64,000 bases of DNA, taken from contig CM060126.1 of NCBI GenBank assembly GCA_030522415.1, forward strand, positions 2,668,333 to 2,732,332, in the 5' to 3' direction. The notes below the pieces were generated by a model that saw nothing but the letters and a program-made list of their open reading frames with translations, searched no databases and was not told where the DNA came from. The stretch is from Channallabes apus (lineage: Eukaryota; Chordata; Actinopteri; Siluriformes; Clariidae). Position 1 is the first letter of the stretch. Each line of letters begins with the position of its first letter. Both the position numbers and the translations under genes were made by a program. Below are positions 22,317 through 35,276 of this stretch, piece by piece.

Positions 22317-23020
22317 CACCAACCTTCAATTAACCCTTGAGAGTTCTATCACAGGAACCTGGGCCCGTATTCACTGCCTAAGCCTAAAAGTTGCTCCTAG
22401 TGATGAAATTCTAAGAAAATTCTTAGAAGTATGACATTTTCTTAAAATTTCCCCTTAAATTTAGATTTACTGTAGGATTAAATTGATTCATGAAGCATCT
22501 TAGCCCTAAAAACAGCTCCTAAGGTAAAAATTGTTAAGAATATAGAGGAGGACTTTTAAGAGGCTTAAGAGTTTCTATAGCAGAGGACAAAATGAAGAAA
22601 GAAGAAATATTCTCCAAACACTGAACATAAAAGTAAACACTTCTCTTCTGTCCAATTTGGTTTTCTTGTTGATTTACTTCCTTCCATCTCACTTGGATTG
22701 TTGTCTACATACCATCCAAACATACTACTTAAATGGACTGTGTCCAGCAATCATGTAAATTGGTAAAAGGTGAGCCATTTGGAAATGTATTACAAGTAAT
22801 GAAATCAGTATGGTAAATAAATGAAGGCACTTAAATATAGTAACTACTACATTTAAGTGGAAATTGGTTGCTTCAAAAGTAGACACATTTTCAACATTAG
22901 GCTGTTTTAATTAACTTTAAGATATTTAGCCTATAACAGAAACTTTGTATTAAGTAGCCTGTATTTATGATTGTACAGTTCCTTTATATACAAACATTAT
23001 GATTTTACTGTCTATTCTAT

Positions 23021-23388
23021 GGCGGCACGGTGGTGTAGTGGTTAGCACTGTTGCCTTGCACCTCCAGGGTCCGGGTTCGATTCCCCGGCCAGGCTCGATT
23101 CCCGTCTCTGTGTGCATGGAGTTTGCATGTTCTCCCCGTGCTTGGTGGGTTTCCTCCGGGTACTCCGGTTTCCTCCCACAGTCCAAAGACATGCAGATTA
23201 GGCTAATTGGCGTTCCTAAATTGCCCGTAGTGTGTGAATGAGTGTGTGAGTGTGTGTGTGTGCCCTGCGATGGATTGGCACGCTGTCCAGGGTGTACCCC
23301 GCCTCGTGCCCTAAGTCTCCTGGGATAGGCTCCAGGTCCCCACGACCCTGAATAGAGGATAAAGTGGTGTAGAAGATGATGAATGATG
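23021..23388 (+). mobile_element. tRNA-headed SINE, full copy
   Basis: Begins GGCGGCACGGTGGTGTAGTG, with an A-box-like region and a B-box GGGTTCGATTCCC near 23073. Flanked by TCTATTCTAT (23011-23020) and TCCATTCTAT (23389-23398), a 10-bp target duplication with one mismatch. The 3' end is GATGATGAATGATG. Confidence 0.92.
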
Positions 23389-23399
23389 TCCATTCTATT

Positions 23400-25910
23400 A
23401 TCATATATTCTATTTTTAAAAAGAGTCCATTTTAAGATTTTTTATCAACCAATCACAGTCTTCGAATTGCTGCATCATCCCTAGCAACGGGGGTCAACCA
23501 CACCTCCTCGCTAAGATAAAGGTTTTTGTACGTTCCTTATTTAGAGTTGCTCTGAGAAGTTTCTTAAATCACTTTTAGTCTAGGACTCCCATCTAGGACG
23601 TATTAAGCTGAGATAGGAGCTCTCTGAGAGAATTCTAAGAAGCTTCGTGAGTATGGACCCTGGTCTTCAACCATCTCAGTGCCAAAGCATCGCTGGCCTT
23701 GGTCGATTCCCAGATACGAATCAGCCATCCTATTTCATGCGACAGCTACCAACCAGGAAAGGAGACTCCTATGTTCTTCTTCCTAAATACAGTATCTAAG
23801 AAAAATTTGTAATTAGCAATAACTTTATTATATGTTCTCAAGGGACAATAGTATAGAAATGAAACTTGGATGTACTTTAAAGTACTCAATGTGCAGCTTG
23901 AACAAGAGTACAGATTTACCTTTACTGTCCTCTAACAATAACTCAACATTCAGACTTTATGGTCTAAATAACTGGAAAACAAAAATTTAGTACACCCAAG
24001 TGAACTTAGTCCAAACTGTGTCCAAAGTGTCAATATTTTGTGTGAGCACTGTCGTTATATAGCACAACCCTAATCCTCCTGAGCTTCCACCTAGACAGAA
24101 CATCTACTGTAGATCTGATTTTTGCTTTGCACTAAACTACTGAGAATAAATAGAATTAAATAGTGGAAAAGAGGGGAAAAGATTTTAAAAGAGTTTGGGC
24201 TTCCTTTACAATTTTTACTTATTAGATCCAAATAGCTTCAATTCCAATAAAGGTGCAATTGTGCTCCATCTTTATTAAAGCCCTAGAAGCTGGTCATTAC
24301 TACAGTATCTCACTGCATGGTATATGACCACTAGGGGCATCCTAGATCCAGAAGATGGCTCAAAATGCACCAATGATATAGACATGGAACGTCTCAACCA
24401 CTCAAAGTCCCTGTGTGCATCCAAACATTCTTCTAAGTCTGGTTGGGCGGCGTCCCAGTGGAGAAACCCCAAAATAGAGTTCTGATGTTGGCTCCTGGCA
24501 GGTAGCGCCGGTCACCTGTCTGATCGGTTCCAGCTGGGACGGAATCTGGAAAGACAACTGAGAAAATCAGAGCAGCTTCCCAATATGGAAAGCCAGATGG
24601 GACTTTGGCCAGGCAGTCTGTCCATGTCCACGTCCAAGCCGACAACAACGCTCTATTGATTCGTTTCATGCAGTGAGTAACAGCTCATGATCAGAAGTTT
24701 TTTATTCATTCTGTCAATCATCAAAAGTCAAAGAATTACATAAAAGTTTTTCGGGATTAAAGTTCATGCAAAGTTCTTTCACGTCTGTGGAGGGCCATTT
24801 CGTTCCCTAGTGTCCCATTTCTTTCAGAGCTGCCCTAGAAAACATCCCTGCTTTAATAGAAAGCATCCCTATTGGTTTCACAAGTGTTAAGCAGATGCAT
24901 AGGTAGATATTATCTACAAGTGGAAATGCACCAATGGTCCAAGGTGGATGCTTTCTTACCAGATGCTATATGAGTGCGAATGTATTCCAAATCTTAAAGC
25001 ACACACAGATTATTACCACGACAAATCTGTTCCAGATGCTTCAAAACATCGCGCCTTGGTACACGACAGATCTAGGCCATACGACAAGATCATTTTTTAG
25101 AACCGGAGATCCTGGTCGAGACATGTTTGTTCTTCCTGAGGAAAAAGCTCTGCCTCATAAACATCTTCGTTAATCCTTTGGAGAATAAAATATATTGGTC
25201 CAAACCGGCTTGAATTTAAATTGTGGAAATAATTTATGAATTTATAAAATACAGCTTTGAACATACTGGAGGTGGACGTCTTTTTAGAATCAGGTGTTCA
25301 GAAGCAAAATAAAGTCCATCAAGGAGTCACATTCATTATACAGTACATCAGGAGTTTCATATTAGGAATGATGAATATTAATATTTGAAGGCTGTTCAGT
25401 AGGGAAAGGATCAGACCACATTCAATTCACAAATATATAGAAGTGTAGACGTCAGAACGGTCCGCGTTTGTATGATTAGAACACGAAGACATGATTCAGA
25501 AATGATCTCGGATGACCCTTTGAATCACGCGTACCAACGATGTCACTGTCTAACAAGTTTATTAGATGACATCATGCTGTTTCTTTGGGTTTTTCATAAA
25601 AAAAAAAACTTTGATGATCCACATGCATGATGTCATTTTGGTAAATGCATCAAGATGGTGATGATGTTGATGATGATGTCATGTGTGCGGGCAAGCGATA
25701 CTCCTCTGACTCACATGTTTTAAAAGCTTTTTAATGAATAAATCAAAATGCGTTTTATATATACTCTAGGTGGTGCATAATCGGACCCGTTTTGCGTCTC
25801 TTGTTCGGTTTGCAAATGTTGGACTTATTCAAACCTGACTCATGATTCTCTCATTTTGTTCGGCAGTGAATTAAAGCTAATCCCAGAAACGACGATTCAC
25901 ATCCGTCATT
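23400..25910. other. Intergenic, no gene recognised
   Basis: Short frames at 24275-24669 and 24934-25173 have no recognisable domain or splice context. The segment near 23990-24060 (TACACCCAAGTGAACTT, then CAATATTTTGTGTGAGCA) resembles a decayed DNA-transposon end. Nothing else was seen. Confidence 0.45.
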
Positions 25911-25924
25911 TTTAATTTTCAAAG

Positions 25925-26868
25925 GTCTGAGTCTGATCTACTTAGGGATACGAATTTAATCCGTTCTGTAGGTGAGTTATTAAGGTGAAATTTTGTATTG
26001 TGAAGCACATGTTCCCATAGGAAATAATGTAAATGCAAATAATCCGTTCCAGCCACCCAAAAATATTACCAATATCACCAATTTCCAACACTATAATCAT
26101 ATTTTTGTATATAATGTAAAAACATACAAAACCTTTAGGAAAGACATGTAAATATTATATAAATAAACATTAAACCTCACTTAACCTTAATTTATGATTC
26201 CTCTTGGCACAGACTAGTTTAAAAACCAAACTTCTTGCTGCTGTACTTGAAAACATTCTTGGGACCCGTGGTGCTACATATTTACTAAATCTTACACAAA
26301 ATGCAAAAAATGAAGGGAAAAAATAACTTGCGCGCAACCAGAAAATCGGACGGTCATATGTAAATGCTTCCCATGCCGAGGATAATGAGGTTAATTACTT
26401 GCGAAATTTCCGTTTTTAAGTTCTTGTTGAGCACTGTCGCCTTGCACCTCCAGGGTCTGGGTTCGATTCCCCGGCGAGGCTCGATTCCCGTCTCTGTGTG
26501 CATGGAGTTTGCATGTTCTCCCCGTGCTTGGTGGGTTTCCTCCGGGTACTCCGGTTTCCTCCCACAGTCCAAAGATATGCAGGTTAGGCTAATTGGCGTT
26601 CCTAAATTGCCCGTAGTGTGTGATTGGGTGTGTGAGTGTGTGTGTAAGTGTGTGTATGTGTGTGTGCCCTGCGATGGATTGGCACCCTGTCCAGGGTGTA
26701 CCCCGCCTAGTGCCCGAAGTCTCCTGGGATAGGCTCCAGGTCCCCCGCGACCCTGAACACAGGATTAAGCGGTATAGAAAATGAATAGAAATGAAGTTCT
26801 TGTTGAATAGGTTCAATAAGTTGAATAGTCGCAAGGTGGGTCATTCGTATGCTGAGGTACCAACTGTA
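25925..26868. mobile_element. Decayed MITE, split by a SINE
   Basis: Left part has TACTTAGGGATACGAATTTA and AAATGCAAATAATCCGTTCC. Right part ends TCGTATGCTGAGGTACCAAC and TGTA, a degenerate inverse of the left edge. The SINE at 26431-26793 interrupts it. Assignment rests on weak end similarity and on the resemblance of the interior to common fish mariner-type MITEs. Confidence 0.45.
26431..26793 (+). mobile_element. 5'-truncated SINE with 13-bp target duplication
   Basis: Direct repeats AAGTTCTTGTTGA lie at 26418-26430 and 26794-26806. The body starts at GCACTGTCGCCTTGCACCTC, so the first ~30 bases, including part of the A-box region, are missing. It ends GGTATAGAAAATGAATAGAA. Truncation at the 5' end with an intact duplication is normal for LINE-driven insertion. 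Confidence 0.93.
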
Positions 26869-26894
26869 AAACTTTAGTTAAAAATCAAGTGGGA

Positions 26895-27665
26895 AATTTT
26901 TCAGGTTGACTCAAATCAAATGGTAAATGAAACCCGACCCATGACTCTCTGACTCTCACTCTCCGATTCTCTTAGCCGTGGTTCAACTGTGTGACTCTGA
27001 CCTTAATCCAACCTGACCATTGATTCCTCGGATCTCTTGTTCACCGGCCACCGGTGCAAATCTGAACTAAATGAAACCTGACTAGTGATTCTCCCTCATG
27101 ATGTGGTTCTCTGGTTCACCATCTATCCTGACAATTAACTCTTCAAGTCTCTTGTTCATGGTTCACTGGTGCGAGTCTGAGCTGAATGAAACCTGACTCA
27201 CAAGGCCGTGTTTCTTCTTCTCGACTCACGATTCTCTCGTTATCTGATTCACTTTTCGACAGAGTTGCTCCAGAGCAAATCCTAATTAAAGCGGATGAAG
27301 AGGTGATTCTTCAGAGTGTGTTTACTGTATCGTGGTGGGAATATAAACAGATTGACGTTTGTTAAATCCTAATCCCACCTGTTTAACTGGTGCAAACTGA
27401 CTTGCATGTCTGACGATTCAGTTGAATCAAATGGTGCGAGTCTGAAACCTGACTCAAGGTTCTCTCTGTACTGTACATGCTTCAGTCTCTGATTAAAGAT
27501 TCACAAGAATGACTCGAAACTGAATCGGAGTCAAAAACTGATTTTTTTATTCTCATCTTCACTGTTCAGTGGTTTGAGTCTGAAATGAACAAAACCAGCT
27601 GCCAAATCTTAGAATCAAATCAAAGCGCTTGCACAGAAACCAAACACTGAACTGAATCAAATCCA
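26895..27665. repeat. Degenerate ~70-80 bp tandem array
   Basis: Repeated words recur about every 70-80 bp: GTTCACTGGTGCGAGTCTGA, GAATGAAACCTGACTCA and TGATTCTC, with much divergence and many GATTC/GAATC words. A related stray unit is at 25800-25880. Non-coding. Confidence 0.55.
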
Positions 27666-28415
27666 CACATTTGTGATTCCCTGCTAGACTTTTGGTTCTT
27701 TTATCCCGTGCTGTACTGTAGTATTCATTGAGACTTTTTTATTACACTTGAACACACAATGGTTGCATTTTGAATTGTGAGTGTTGCTTTGTGATATGAT
27801 TACGACACAAAATAATCTCATTCCCTCACTCGTCTTAAAGCCATTCAGTGTTTTTGGACGTGGCTGTGAGCTGTATTTTAGCCATTTTTCTTGCCTTTTT
27901 GACTGATAAACTGTTACTTCAAGTCTGCACACAAAGCCCAAACCCAGGCTCGCACCTTCACACAAGTCAGCAAAACTTTCAGCAAAATGAAAGAGGTACT
28001 GTATACTGTATCAATTTCTGAACTGCGAGGTGCCTGTTCGGGGCACAGAGCAGAGAAACAAATCACGCTGACTAACGGCAGTGCGTATGCACACTCAGCA
28101 CTCTCGTGTGCGCTCGGATGCGGTGTTTCTCAAATAAAGCACTCAATCTTTATTTTATTAATAAAGTACAGAAATATTTAGCGGATGTAAAAGGTAACAT
28201 TTGCAGCACTGGGAGTTTTTACTGGATTTTATACAAAGTGCGCAACAGACTCGATTGGTTCCTCGGACTGAAGCTGTGGCGTTCCTGCAAACATTTCCCA
28301 TTCACTGACCAAAAGTCATTTACTTATAAGAAAATTTCCGAAAGAAAGTACCAGAGATTGTTTGAAACTTGGTTTTGGTAATTTTTTAGGTAATAAAAAG
28401 TCTTTATACAATATA

Positions 28416-29167
28416 TACAGTGCCCCCCTTGAACTTTTCCACATTTAGTCACATTACAGCCACAAACATGAATCAGTTTTATTGGAATTCCACGTGACCA
28501 ATACAAAGTGGTGTACACGTGAGAAGTGGAACGAAAATCATACATGATTCCAAACATTTTTTACAAATAAATAACTGCAAAGTGGGGTGTGCATAATTAT
28601 TCAACCCCCTGAGTCAATACTTTGTAGAACCACCTTTTGCTGCAATTCCAGCTGCCAGTCTTTTAGGGTATGTCTCTACCAGCTCTGCACATCTAGAGAC
28701 TGAAATCCTCGCCCATTCTTCTTTGCAAAACAGCTCCAGCTCAGTCAGATTAGATGGACGGCGTTTGTGAACAGCAGTTTTCAGATCTTGCCACAGATTC
28801 TCGATTGGATTTAGATCTGGACTTTGACTGGGCCATTCTAACACATGGATATGTTTTGTTTTAAACCATTCCATTGTTGCCCTGGCTTTATGTTTAGGGT
28901 CGTTTAGAGTCGACATCAGGCAATGTCTATGGGCAACTGACTGCACTCAGACCAAAGGGGGCTGAATAATTACGCACACCCCACTTTGCAGTTATTTATT
29001 TGTAAAAAATGTTTGGAATCATGTATGATTTTCGTTCCACTTCTCACGTGTACACCACTTTGTATTGGTCTTTCACCTGGAATTCCAATAAAATTGATTC
29101 ATGTTTGTGGCTGTAATGTGACAAAATGTGGAAAAGTTCAAGGGGGCCAAATACTTTTGCAAGCCAA

Positions 29168-29171
<4 letters not shown>
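28416..29171 (-). mobile_element. Internally deleted Tc1-like element
   Basis: Inverted repeats of about 200 bp share CTTGAACTTTTCCACATTT, CATTACAGCCACAAACATGA and CAAAGTGGTGTACACGTGAG. The right end retains CAAATACTTTTGCAAGCC, which is missing from the left end, so the left terminus carries a small deletion. The transposase lies on the minus strand and is only partly present. Confidence 0.9.
28614..28946 (-). pseudogene. C-terminal remnant of Tc1-like transposase
   Basis: Encodes [20 protein letters not shown], then [20 protein letters not shown] and CKEEWARI, ending AAKGGSTKY. This is the last acidic catalytic residue and the C-terminus of a Tc1 enzyme. The DNA-binding half and the first catalytic residues are gone, so it is inactive. 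Confidence 0.92.
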
Positions 29172-29211
<40 letters not shown>

Positions 29212-29641
29212 AGAAACGATGGTAATTACTGTAACTATGTCGGAAGACCGCGCTACAGTTTTTGCTAAATATTTGCTAACTCACACATCTGAACTTAAAT
29301 CAACATCAGCCGAAATGCAAACACGGCACAGCACATCAATTAGGCAAACTCACAAAATAAATGAAATGAAGAAATCTAAAGTAAAGACAAAGTAATAGCT
29401 TTGTTTTTCCTCTCTAAGCAGGATAACGGGAGGAGAAAAAACATCCTCTTGATTTCGCTTGCCAAAAAAGTGATTAAAAACAGCACGATGTCTAGAAGGG
29501 AGGCTTCCAGGGGTGGAAGTGTGCAGTGGTGTTCTCGCAGAGTGGCTGGAATTAAACAAAAGATTAAAAATGTGAAAACAAAAAGGAGGAAGTACTGTAC
29601 TTATACTGTATATAAAGTCTAATATAATGCTGCAACATAAG

Positions 29642-29676
<35 letters not shown>

Positions 29677-30050
29677 GACACTAAGTCACACAGCAACGAA
29701 GACCATAAAATTTTCACTGCATTCAAGAAGTATTAAAGAACGTAGCGGGAGCGGGGTCAAAATGAAAAAAAAAATTATACTAATTCCTATCCGTGTCTCT
29801 GTCAGGTCCTCTAATACGTCTCTCATGTTGTTGCTAATTTCCTATCATGCACATGATCACATGCTCACCTGGTCCAATTAGTTGGATCTAAGGAATTACT
29901 GTGTCCAATCAGATCAGCTCCTACCAGGTGCTTATCACATGCTTACTTTGGTGTCATTGCATCCTTATTAAGTTCTTCCTGTGTGTTGCTTCAACCATGC
30001 CCTCAACAGATGAGTACAAGTTCTTACTGCGTTCACCTAATTTAATAATT
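29172..30050. other. Intergenic, simple repeats only
   Basis: Holds a (TG)n(TA)n run at 29169-29211 and a (CA)n run at 29643-29671. No exon was recognised. Confidence 0.5.
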
Positions 30051-30051
30051 T

Positions 30052-31140
30052 ATAAACAGGTAAACCCTCAAACTAACGTTACGCTAAACAGGTAAACCCT
30101 CAAACTAGCATTATGGTAAACCAGTAAAACCTTAACTAATGTTACGCTAAACGCGGGTAACAGGATATCCCTCATACTAGTGTTAAGCTAAACAGGTTAA
30201 CCCTCAAACTAGCATTACGGTAAACAGGTTAACCCTCAAACTAGCATTACGGTAAAAAAGTAAACCCTCAAACTACTGTTATGCTAAACACAGTTAACAG
30301 GATATCCCTCAAACTAGTGTGACGCTAAACAGGTTAACCCTCAAACTAGCATTACGGTAAATAGGTTAACCCTCAAACTAGCGTTATGGTAAACAGGTTA
30401 ACCCTCAAACTAGCATTACGCTAAACAGGTTAACTCTCAAACTAGCATTACGCTAAACAAGTAAAACCACAAACTAGCGTTACGCTAAACAAGTAAAACC
30501 TCAAACTAGCATTACACTAAACAGGTTAACCCTCAAACTAGCATTACACTAAACAGGTTAACTCTCAAACTAGCATTACGCTAAACAGGTTAACTCTCAA
30601 ACTAGCATTACGCAAAACAAGTAAAACCTCAAACTAGCATTACGCTAAACAGGTTAACTCTCAAACTAGCATTACGCTAAACAAGTAAAACCTCAAACTA
30701 GCATTACGCTAAACAGGTTAACCCTCAAACTAGCATTACGCTAAACAGGCTAACTCTCAAACTAGCATTACGCTAAACAAGTAAAACCTCAAACTAGCGT
30801 TACGCTAAACAGGTTAACCCTCAAATTAGCATTACGGTAAACCAGTAAACCCTCAAACTACCGTTACACTAAACACGGTTAACAGGTTAACCCTCAAAAT
30901 AGCGTTACCAAAAATAGCATAACCCTCTTTAAACCACAAACTAACATTACAAAAAACAAGTTACCCACATGCATAATGGTAAACACGCTAACCCACAAAC
31001 TAGCATTGCAGTAACAGATTAACCCACAGATTAGCATCATAATGAACAAGTCACTCCGCAAACTAGAATTATAATAAACAACGCAATCCACAACACTAGC
31101 ATTTTAGCAGATACTGTAGGTTAACCCGCAGATCAGCATT
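30052..31140. repeat. 32-bp minisatellite, about 33 units
   Basis: Head-to-tail array of a 32-bp unit whose common form contains AACAGGTTAACCCTCAAACT and AGCATTACGCTAA. Two variants, GGTTAACTCTC and AAGTAAAACCTC, alternate in the middle (30420-30800), suggesting a higher-order 64-96 bp period. Units decay at the right end beyond 30890. It lies about 1 kb beyond the mpzl2 stop. The unit length is not a multiple of three and no reading frame runs through it. Confidence 0.95.
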
Positions 31141-32148
31141 AAAAAAATTGTAAACAAACAGACGGTGCGTTATAGTGAACAGACCAACACACACACACAC
31201 ACACACACACTTTATTACTGTAAACACTGAGCCTCATTTATTATTCAGCTTGCTATGAATAAATCTGTTTGAAAATCATTCTCAGGAGCATTTACACAGA
31301 AAAAAATATGCTGTGTTCATAAAATATCATTTAGTTTGATAAAACACTTGTCTCCTCTTTCCTGGATTCTGTAACACTGTCGAGTTTAAAGCACTTATTT
31401 ATTTCAGTTACGCATCAATTTAATGAACATATTGTCAAACTGAGTTCCTTCAAATTAACAGCTTAAAAACACACTGTTCCGAAGAGCAATAACACAAATA
31501 AGACTAGGCATTCGACTAGGACAAAAGTAATGGCACCCTATAAAGGGCGTGTCTATGGTAGCCGAGGCACTGCGGTGGCCGAGCTGCAGTATGAGACAAA
31601 ATGCACACTAAGGAGTCGCTCTTTGAAGACAATTTTAATTATCACTTTGTTATTAATTAAGGTTCATTTACATCGAAAACATAATTACGACTTTGTGAGT
31701 TAAAAAATCCTTTCTCAAGGAATTTCCAACCTATTGACTGCTAGGATTAGTTGCTTAATGAATAGAATTTTTTGAATTGTTTAAAAAAAACATGTAAAAG
31801 TGTTTTGTGATGCATCACTCCAGTTTCTGCTTTTCTTTAGTAGCTAGTACAAAAACAAGCTATACAGTGTGCATATAAGCTTGTAAAGATGTCAAATGTG
31901 CTGCCTGAGACAGTAAATAAAATAAAAAAACAGCGGTTTATGAGGATTATATTATCAGATTAATATGAGTATATAGCAAATTGTATATAGCAAAATATAT
32001 AGGAAATAGTTTTTTCCAGGCGAAATGCGTTTAGCGTCTATAAGAGTGCATACGGTACATCCGAGCCAGACAGGGGCGCTGGACAGGAAGTGCAGATTTG
32101 CTTATCACGTTTTTTCCTCCATCGTCACATTCGTTTTCTCTCCGTCTC

Positions 32149-32312
32149 TCACCACACCACAAGGTCTTTACGTTCTAATCGGAGATTTTCTTGTTCCATC
32201 CTTTTCAGTTTCCGACACCGACGTATAAACACGCAGATGGCCAGGATGAAGACAGCCATCAGTACGGCGCCCCCGATGGCCACAGCAAGAATAACAATCT
32301 CAGAGAAAGGAG
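32149..32312 (-). CDS. mpzl2: mpzl2 coding exon 4 (transmembrane and tail)
   Basis: Acceptor TTTCTTTTCCAG; phase 1 in. Membrane helix IVILAVAIGGAVLMAVFILA, then a basic tail ending DLVVW and TGA. A possible donor GAAC|GTAAAG lies ten codons before the stop and could lead to further, unidentified exons. AATAAA on the minus strand occurs at 31403-31398 and 31216-31211. Confidence 0.85.
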
Positions 32313-33348
32313 CTGGAAAAGAAAGTGGAGATGTTTATGAGAACTGGAACAATGAGATGAGACCAGGATGATTTATGAAAAGCAGAATGATGAACATCTC
32401 ACCTGAAGTGACAACCTGTAGCTGGACTTCTCCAACGTTCCCATGGACGTCAGGTGGGTTGTTCACCTGGCAGCTGAACGTCCCGTTGTAGCTGAACGTC
32501 ACGTCCCTGACCAGGATGGAGGCATCACTTGAAAAAATGTCTCCCTTGAACTCCACCTTTCTCTGGAAACGTCCCACGCTAGGAAGAAACTGCTTCTCGT
32601 GAAAGTAAAACACCTTTGGAAAAGAGTGCAGAGTAGAAATATGAGCATAGGATGGCCATTCTCACATGCACAACCATACACAGTTTGATATTTTTTCATC
32701 ATTCATGTTTAATGAAATGTTTGTTAAGGCTGTATAATATGATATCAACATGAAACATATACTGGTTTACAGTAAAATTCTCTGAGATGATGTCAGTATT
32801 TCTAACAAACTAATAAGACTCACATTTTTTTCCTTTTTTTTTTTAAACTTCCAAACTTTCAATTTCTTTCTATTTGAGTGTTTCTTTTTATTCTGTATTT
32901 ATCGAATATAATTATAGCTAAATAAAAGTAGGATGAATCTTTTACATTATTACCTAAAATAATTAAAGATAAATAATTGCTAACATTTTAATTTTACATT
33001 TTGTGTTATAATATTCTACAATTCTTTTAACTTTTTATTTCTTTTGTCCTATTTCAGTGTTCAATTATTTTCATTTTAAAAGAAAGATTAAATGGATTTA
33101 ATCAAAGTTATTTAAGGTTGAATTACAAACTGATATTTGAAAAACATTTACACAAATTTCTCTTATTATAAAATCTTAAAATGTTCTACATGTACTCCTT
33201 TATTTCAATGTTAAGTGATTGTTTTAGATGTCAAATAAAAAAAACCTTTTAAAAAGTTAAACAAAAAAAATTAACCTTTAAATACTTACAAGCTGTTTTG
33301 TGTTATAATTGACATTAAAAGTTTGATATAGAACTGTTTTTAAGAACT

Positions 33349-33381
<33 letters not shown>

Positions 33382-35234
33382 CACAACACTTACTGTACAC
33401 AGGAAATATGAGTCAGATGTAGAGTCGTGTGGGGAAAAAAAGAGCTAAATATCACTGCAACGATCCTGAGTCAGCAGTTTTGTTCTTGTGAGCGGTTCAC
33501 GTCTCCGCTGAAATGCTCTAGTTAATTTGCTAAAATGCGACTCATTAAGGCGTCTAAGGACTTAAACGAGTCAACGCGTGTTTGTTACGCGGTATTTAAC
33601 GCATGAAAAGCTCAAATGAGTCAGCGTGGAACAGGAACTCCGCTTACGTGCTAAAAAACTATTAACCCTTCAGGCACCACAAGAAAAATAATGTATTGCT
33701 TGACTTTAAACACACTTTTTTTTTAATTAAAATTATTTCTCCTTTTTTATTGGATTTCAGTATAAATATTTATGCTTAATTGTAACCAAGTAGGGTGACA
33801 AAATTAATAAAAAAGAAGTTACTGATTTTATATGTTTATTTCATTATATTTGAAAATGATTACAAATTATTTTAGAAAAATAGTATATTACAGTACAGTA
33901 TTCACAGCGCATCACTTTTCCCACATGTTGTTATGTCACAGCCTTATTCTAAAATGGATTTAATAAATTTTTTTCCTCTGAATTCTACACACAACACCTC
34001 ATAATGACAACATGAAAAAAGTTTACTTTTTTTTATTTATTAAAAATAAAAAAATTGAGAAAGCACATTTACATAAGTATTTACAGCCTTTGCCATGAAG
34101 TTCAAAATTGAGCTCAGGCGATGCATCCTGTTTCCCCTGATCATCCTGTTTCCCCTGATCATCCTGTTTCCTGTGTGATTGGACATGATTTGGAAAGACA
34201 CACACCTGTCTATAGAAGGTCCCACAGTTGACGGTTCATGTCCGAGCACAAACCAAGCATGAAGTCAGAGAACTTGTCTGTAGACCTCCGACACACACAG
34301 GATTGTCTCGAGGCAAAAATCTGAGGAAGGTTACAGAAAAATGTTCTGCTGCTTTGAAGGTCCAAATGAGCCCAGTGGCCTCCATCATCCGTAAGTGGAA
34401 GAAGTTCAAAACCACCAGGACTCTTCGGCCATCTAAACTGAGCGATAGGTGGAGAAGGGCCTCAGTCAGGGATGTGACCAAGAACCCGATGGTCACGTTG
34501 TCAGGAGAACCTTCCAGAAGGACAACCATCTCTGCAGCAATCCACCAATCATGATGTGAGTTTATTCTTTTAACACTACAGAAGGTTTTTTATTAATTAC
34601 ATAATTATTATAAAGAATGTTGTTTTAATTTATTTGTTATTTTTATTATCCATGTATTAGTCGATTCCCTGTTCTCCTGTTCTCCTGTTCTCCTGTTCCT
34701 GGCACCGGAGACTCCTTCTCTGAAAACCTAAACATGCATCTCATTATAGACCACTCTGTAAAACATCAACACTCTAATGTTGTTGCCATAGAAACAATAA
34801 CGGTTTGAACGAGTGCATTAACATACACCTGTGATTTGTATCCACCACTACTGTTAGGGAAGAATACAAGAAAAAAAGAAACGAATAATCACTGTCTGAC
34901 CAATCAGAATTCAGAATTCATAGAATTGCTGAAATGCTTATAGATTTGAGTGCAAAAGTTTGTACGCTCGCAAGACAATACTTACTGGAAGCTCCAATGT
35001 GTAATTTGTATCAATGTATTGCACATGATTTTACTCTATACTTTGTTTTATTTTAGTTTTATCTTATTGGGATGTTTTTTTTTCTTATCTTTTTCCCATC
35101 TTGAAGCTTTTCTTGATCTGTACATCCATGGTGCACCAACACCCCAGTGCTCTAACACACTCCCACGTCAGATAATATCATATAATCAGATAACGAGATA
35201 ATGCCTCTGCACTTATTCTAAAGCTCCATGCCTT

Positions 35235-35276
<42 letters not shown>

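Noticed and set aside
23030..23090. tRNA-like head with A and B boxes
   Set aside because: It is the head of a SINE. It lacks a full cloverleaf and is followed by the SINE body, so it is not annotated as a tRNA gene.
24275..24669. Two overlapping minus-strand frames between mpzl3 and mpzl2
   Set aside because: No family resemblance, no signal of splicing, and a composition like the surrounding intergenic DNA.
30052..31140. Possible CRISPR-like regular repeat array
   Set aside because: Units are contiguous with no spacers, and the setting is a vertebrate genome. It is a minisatellite.
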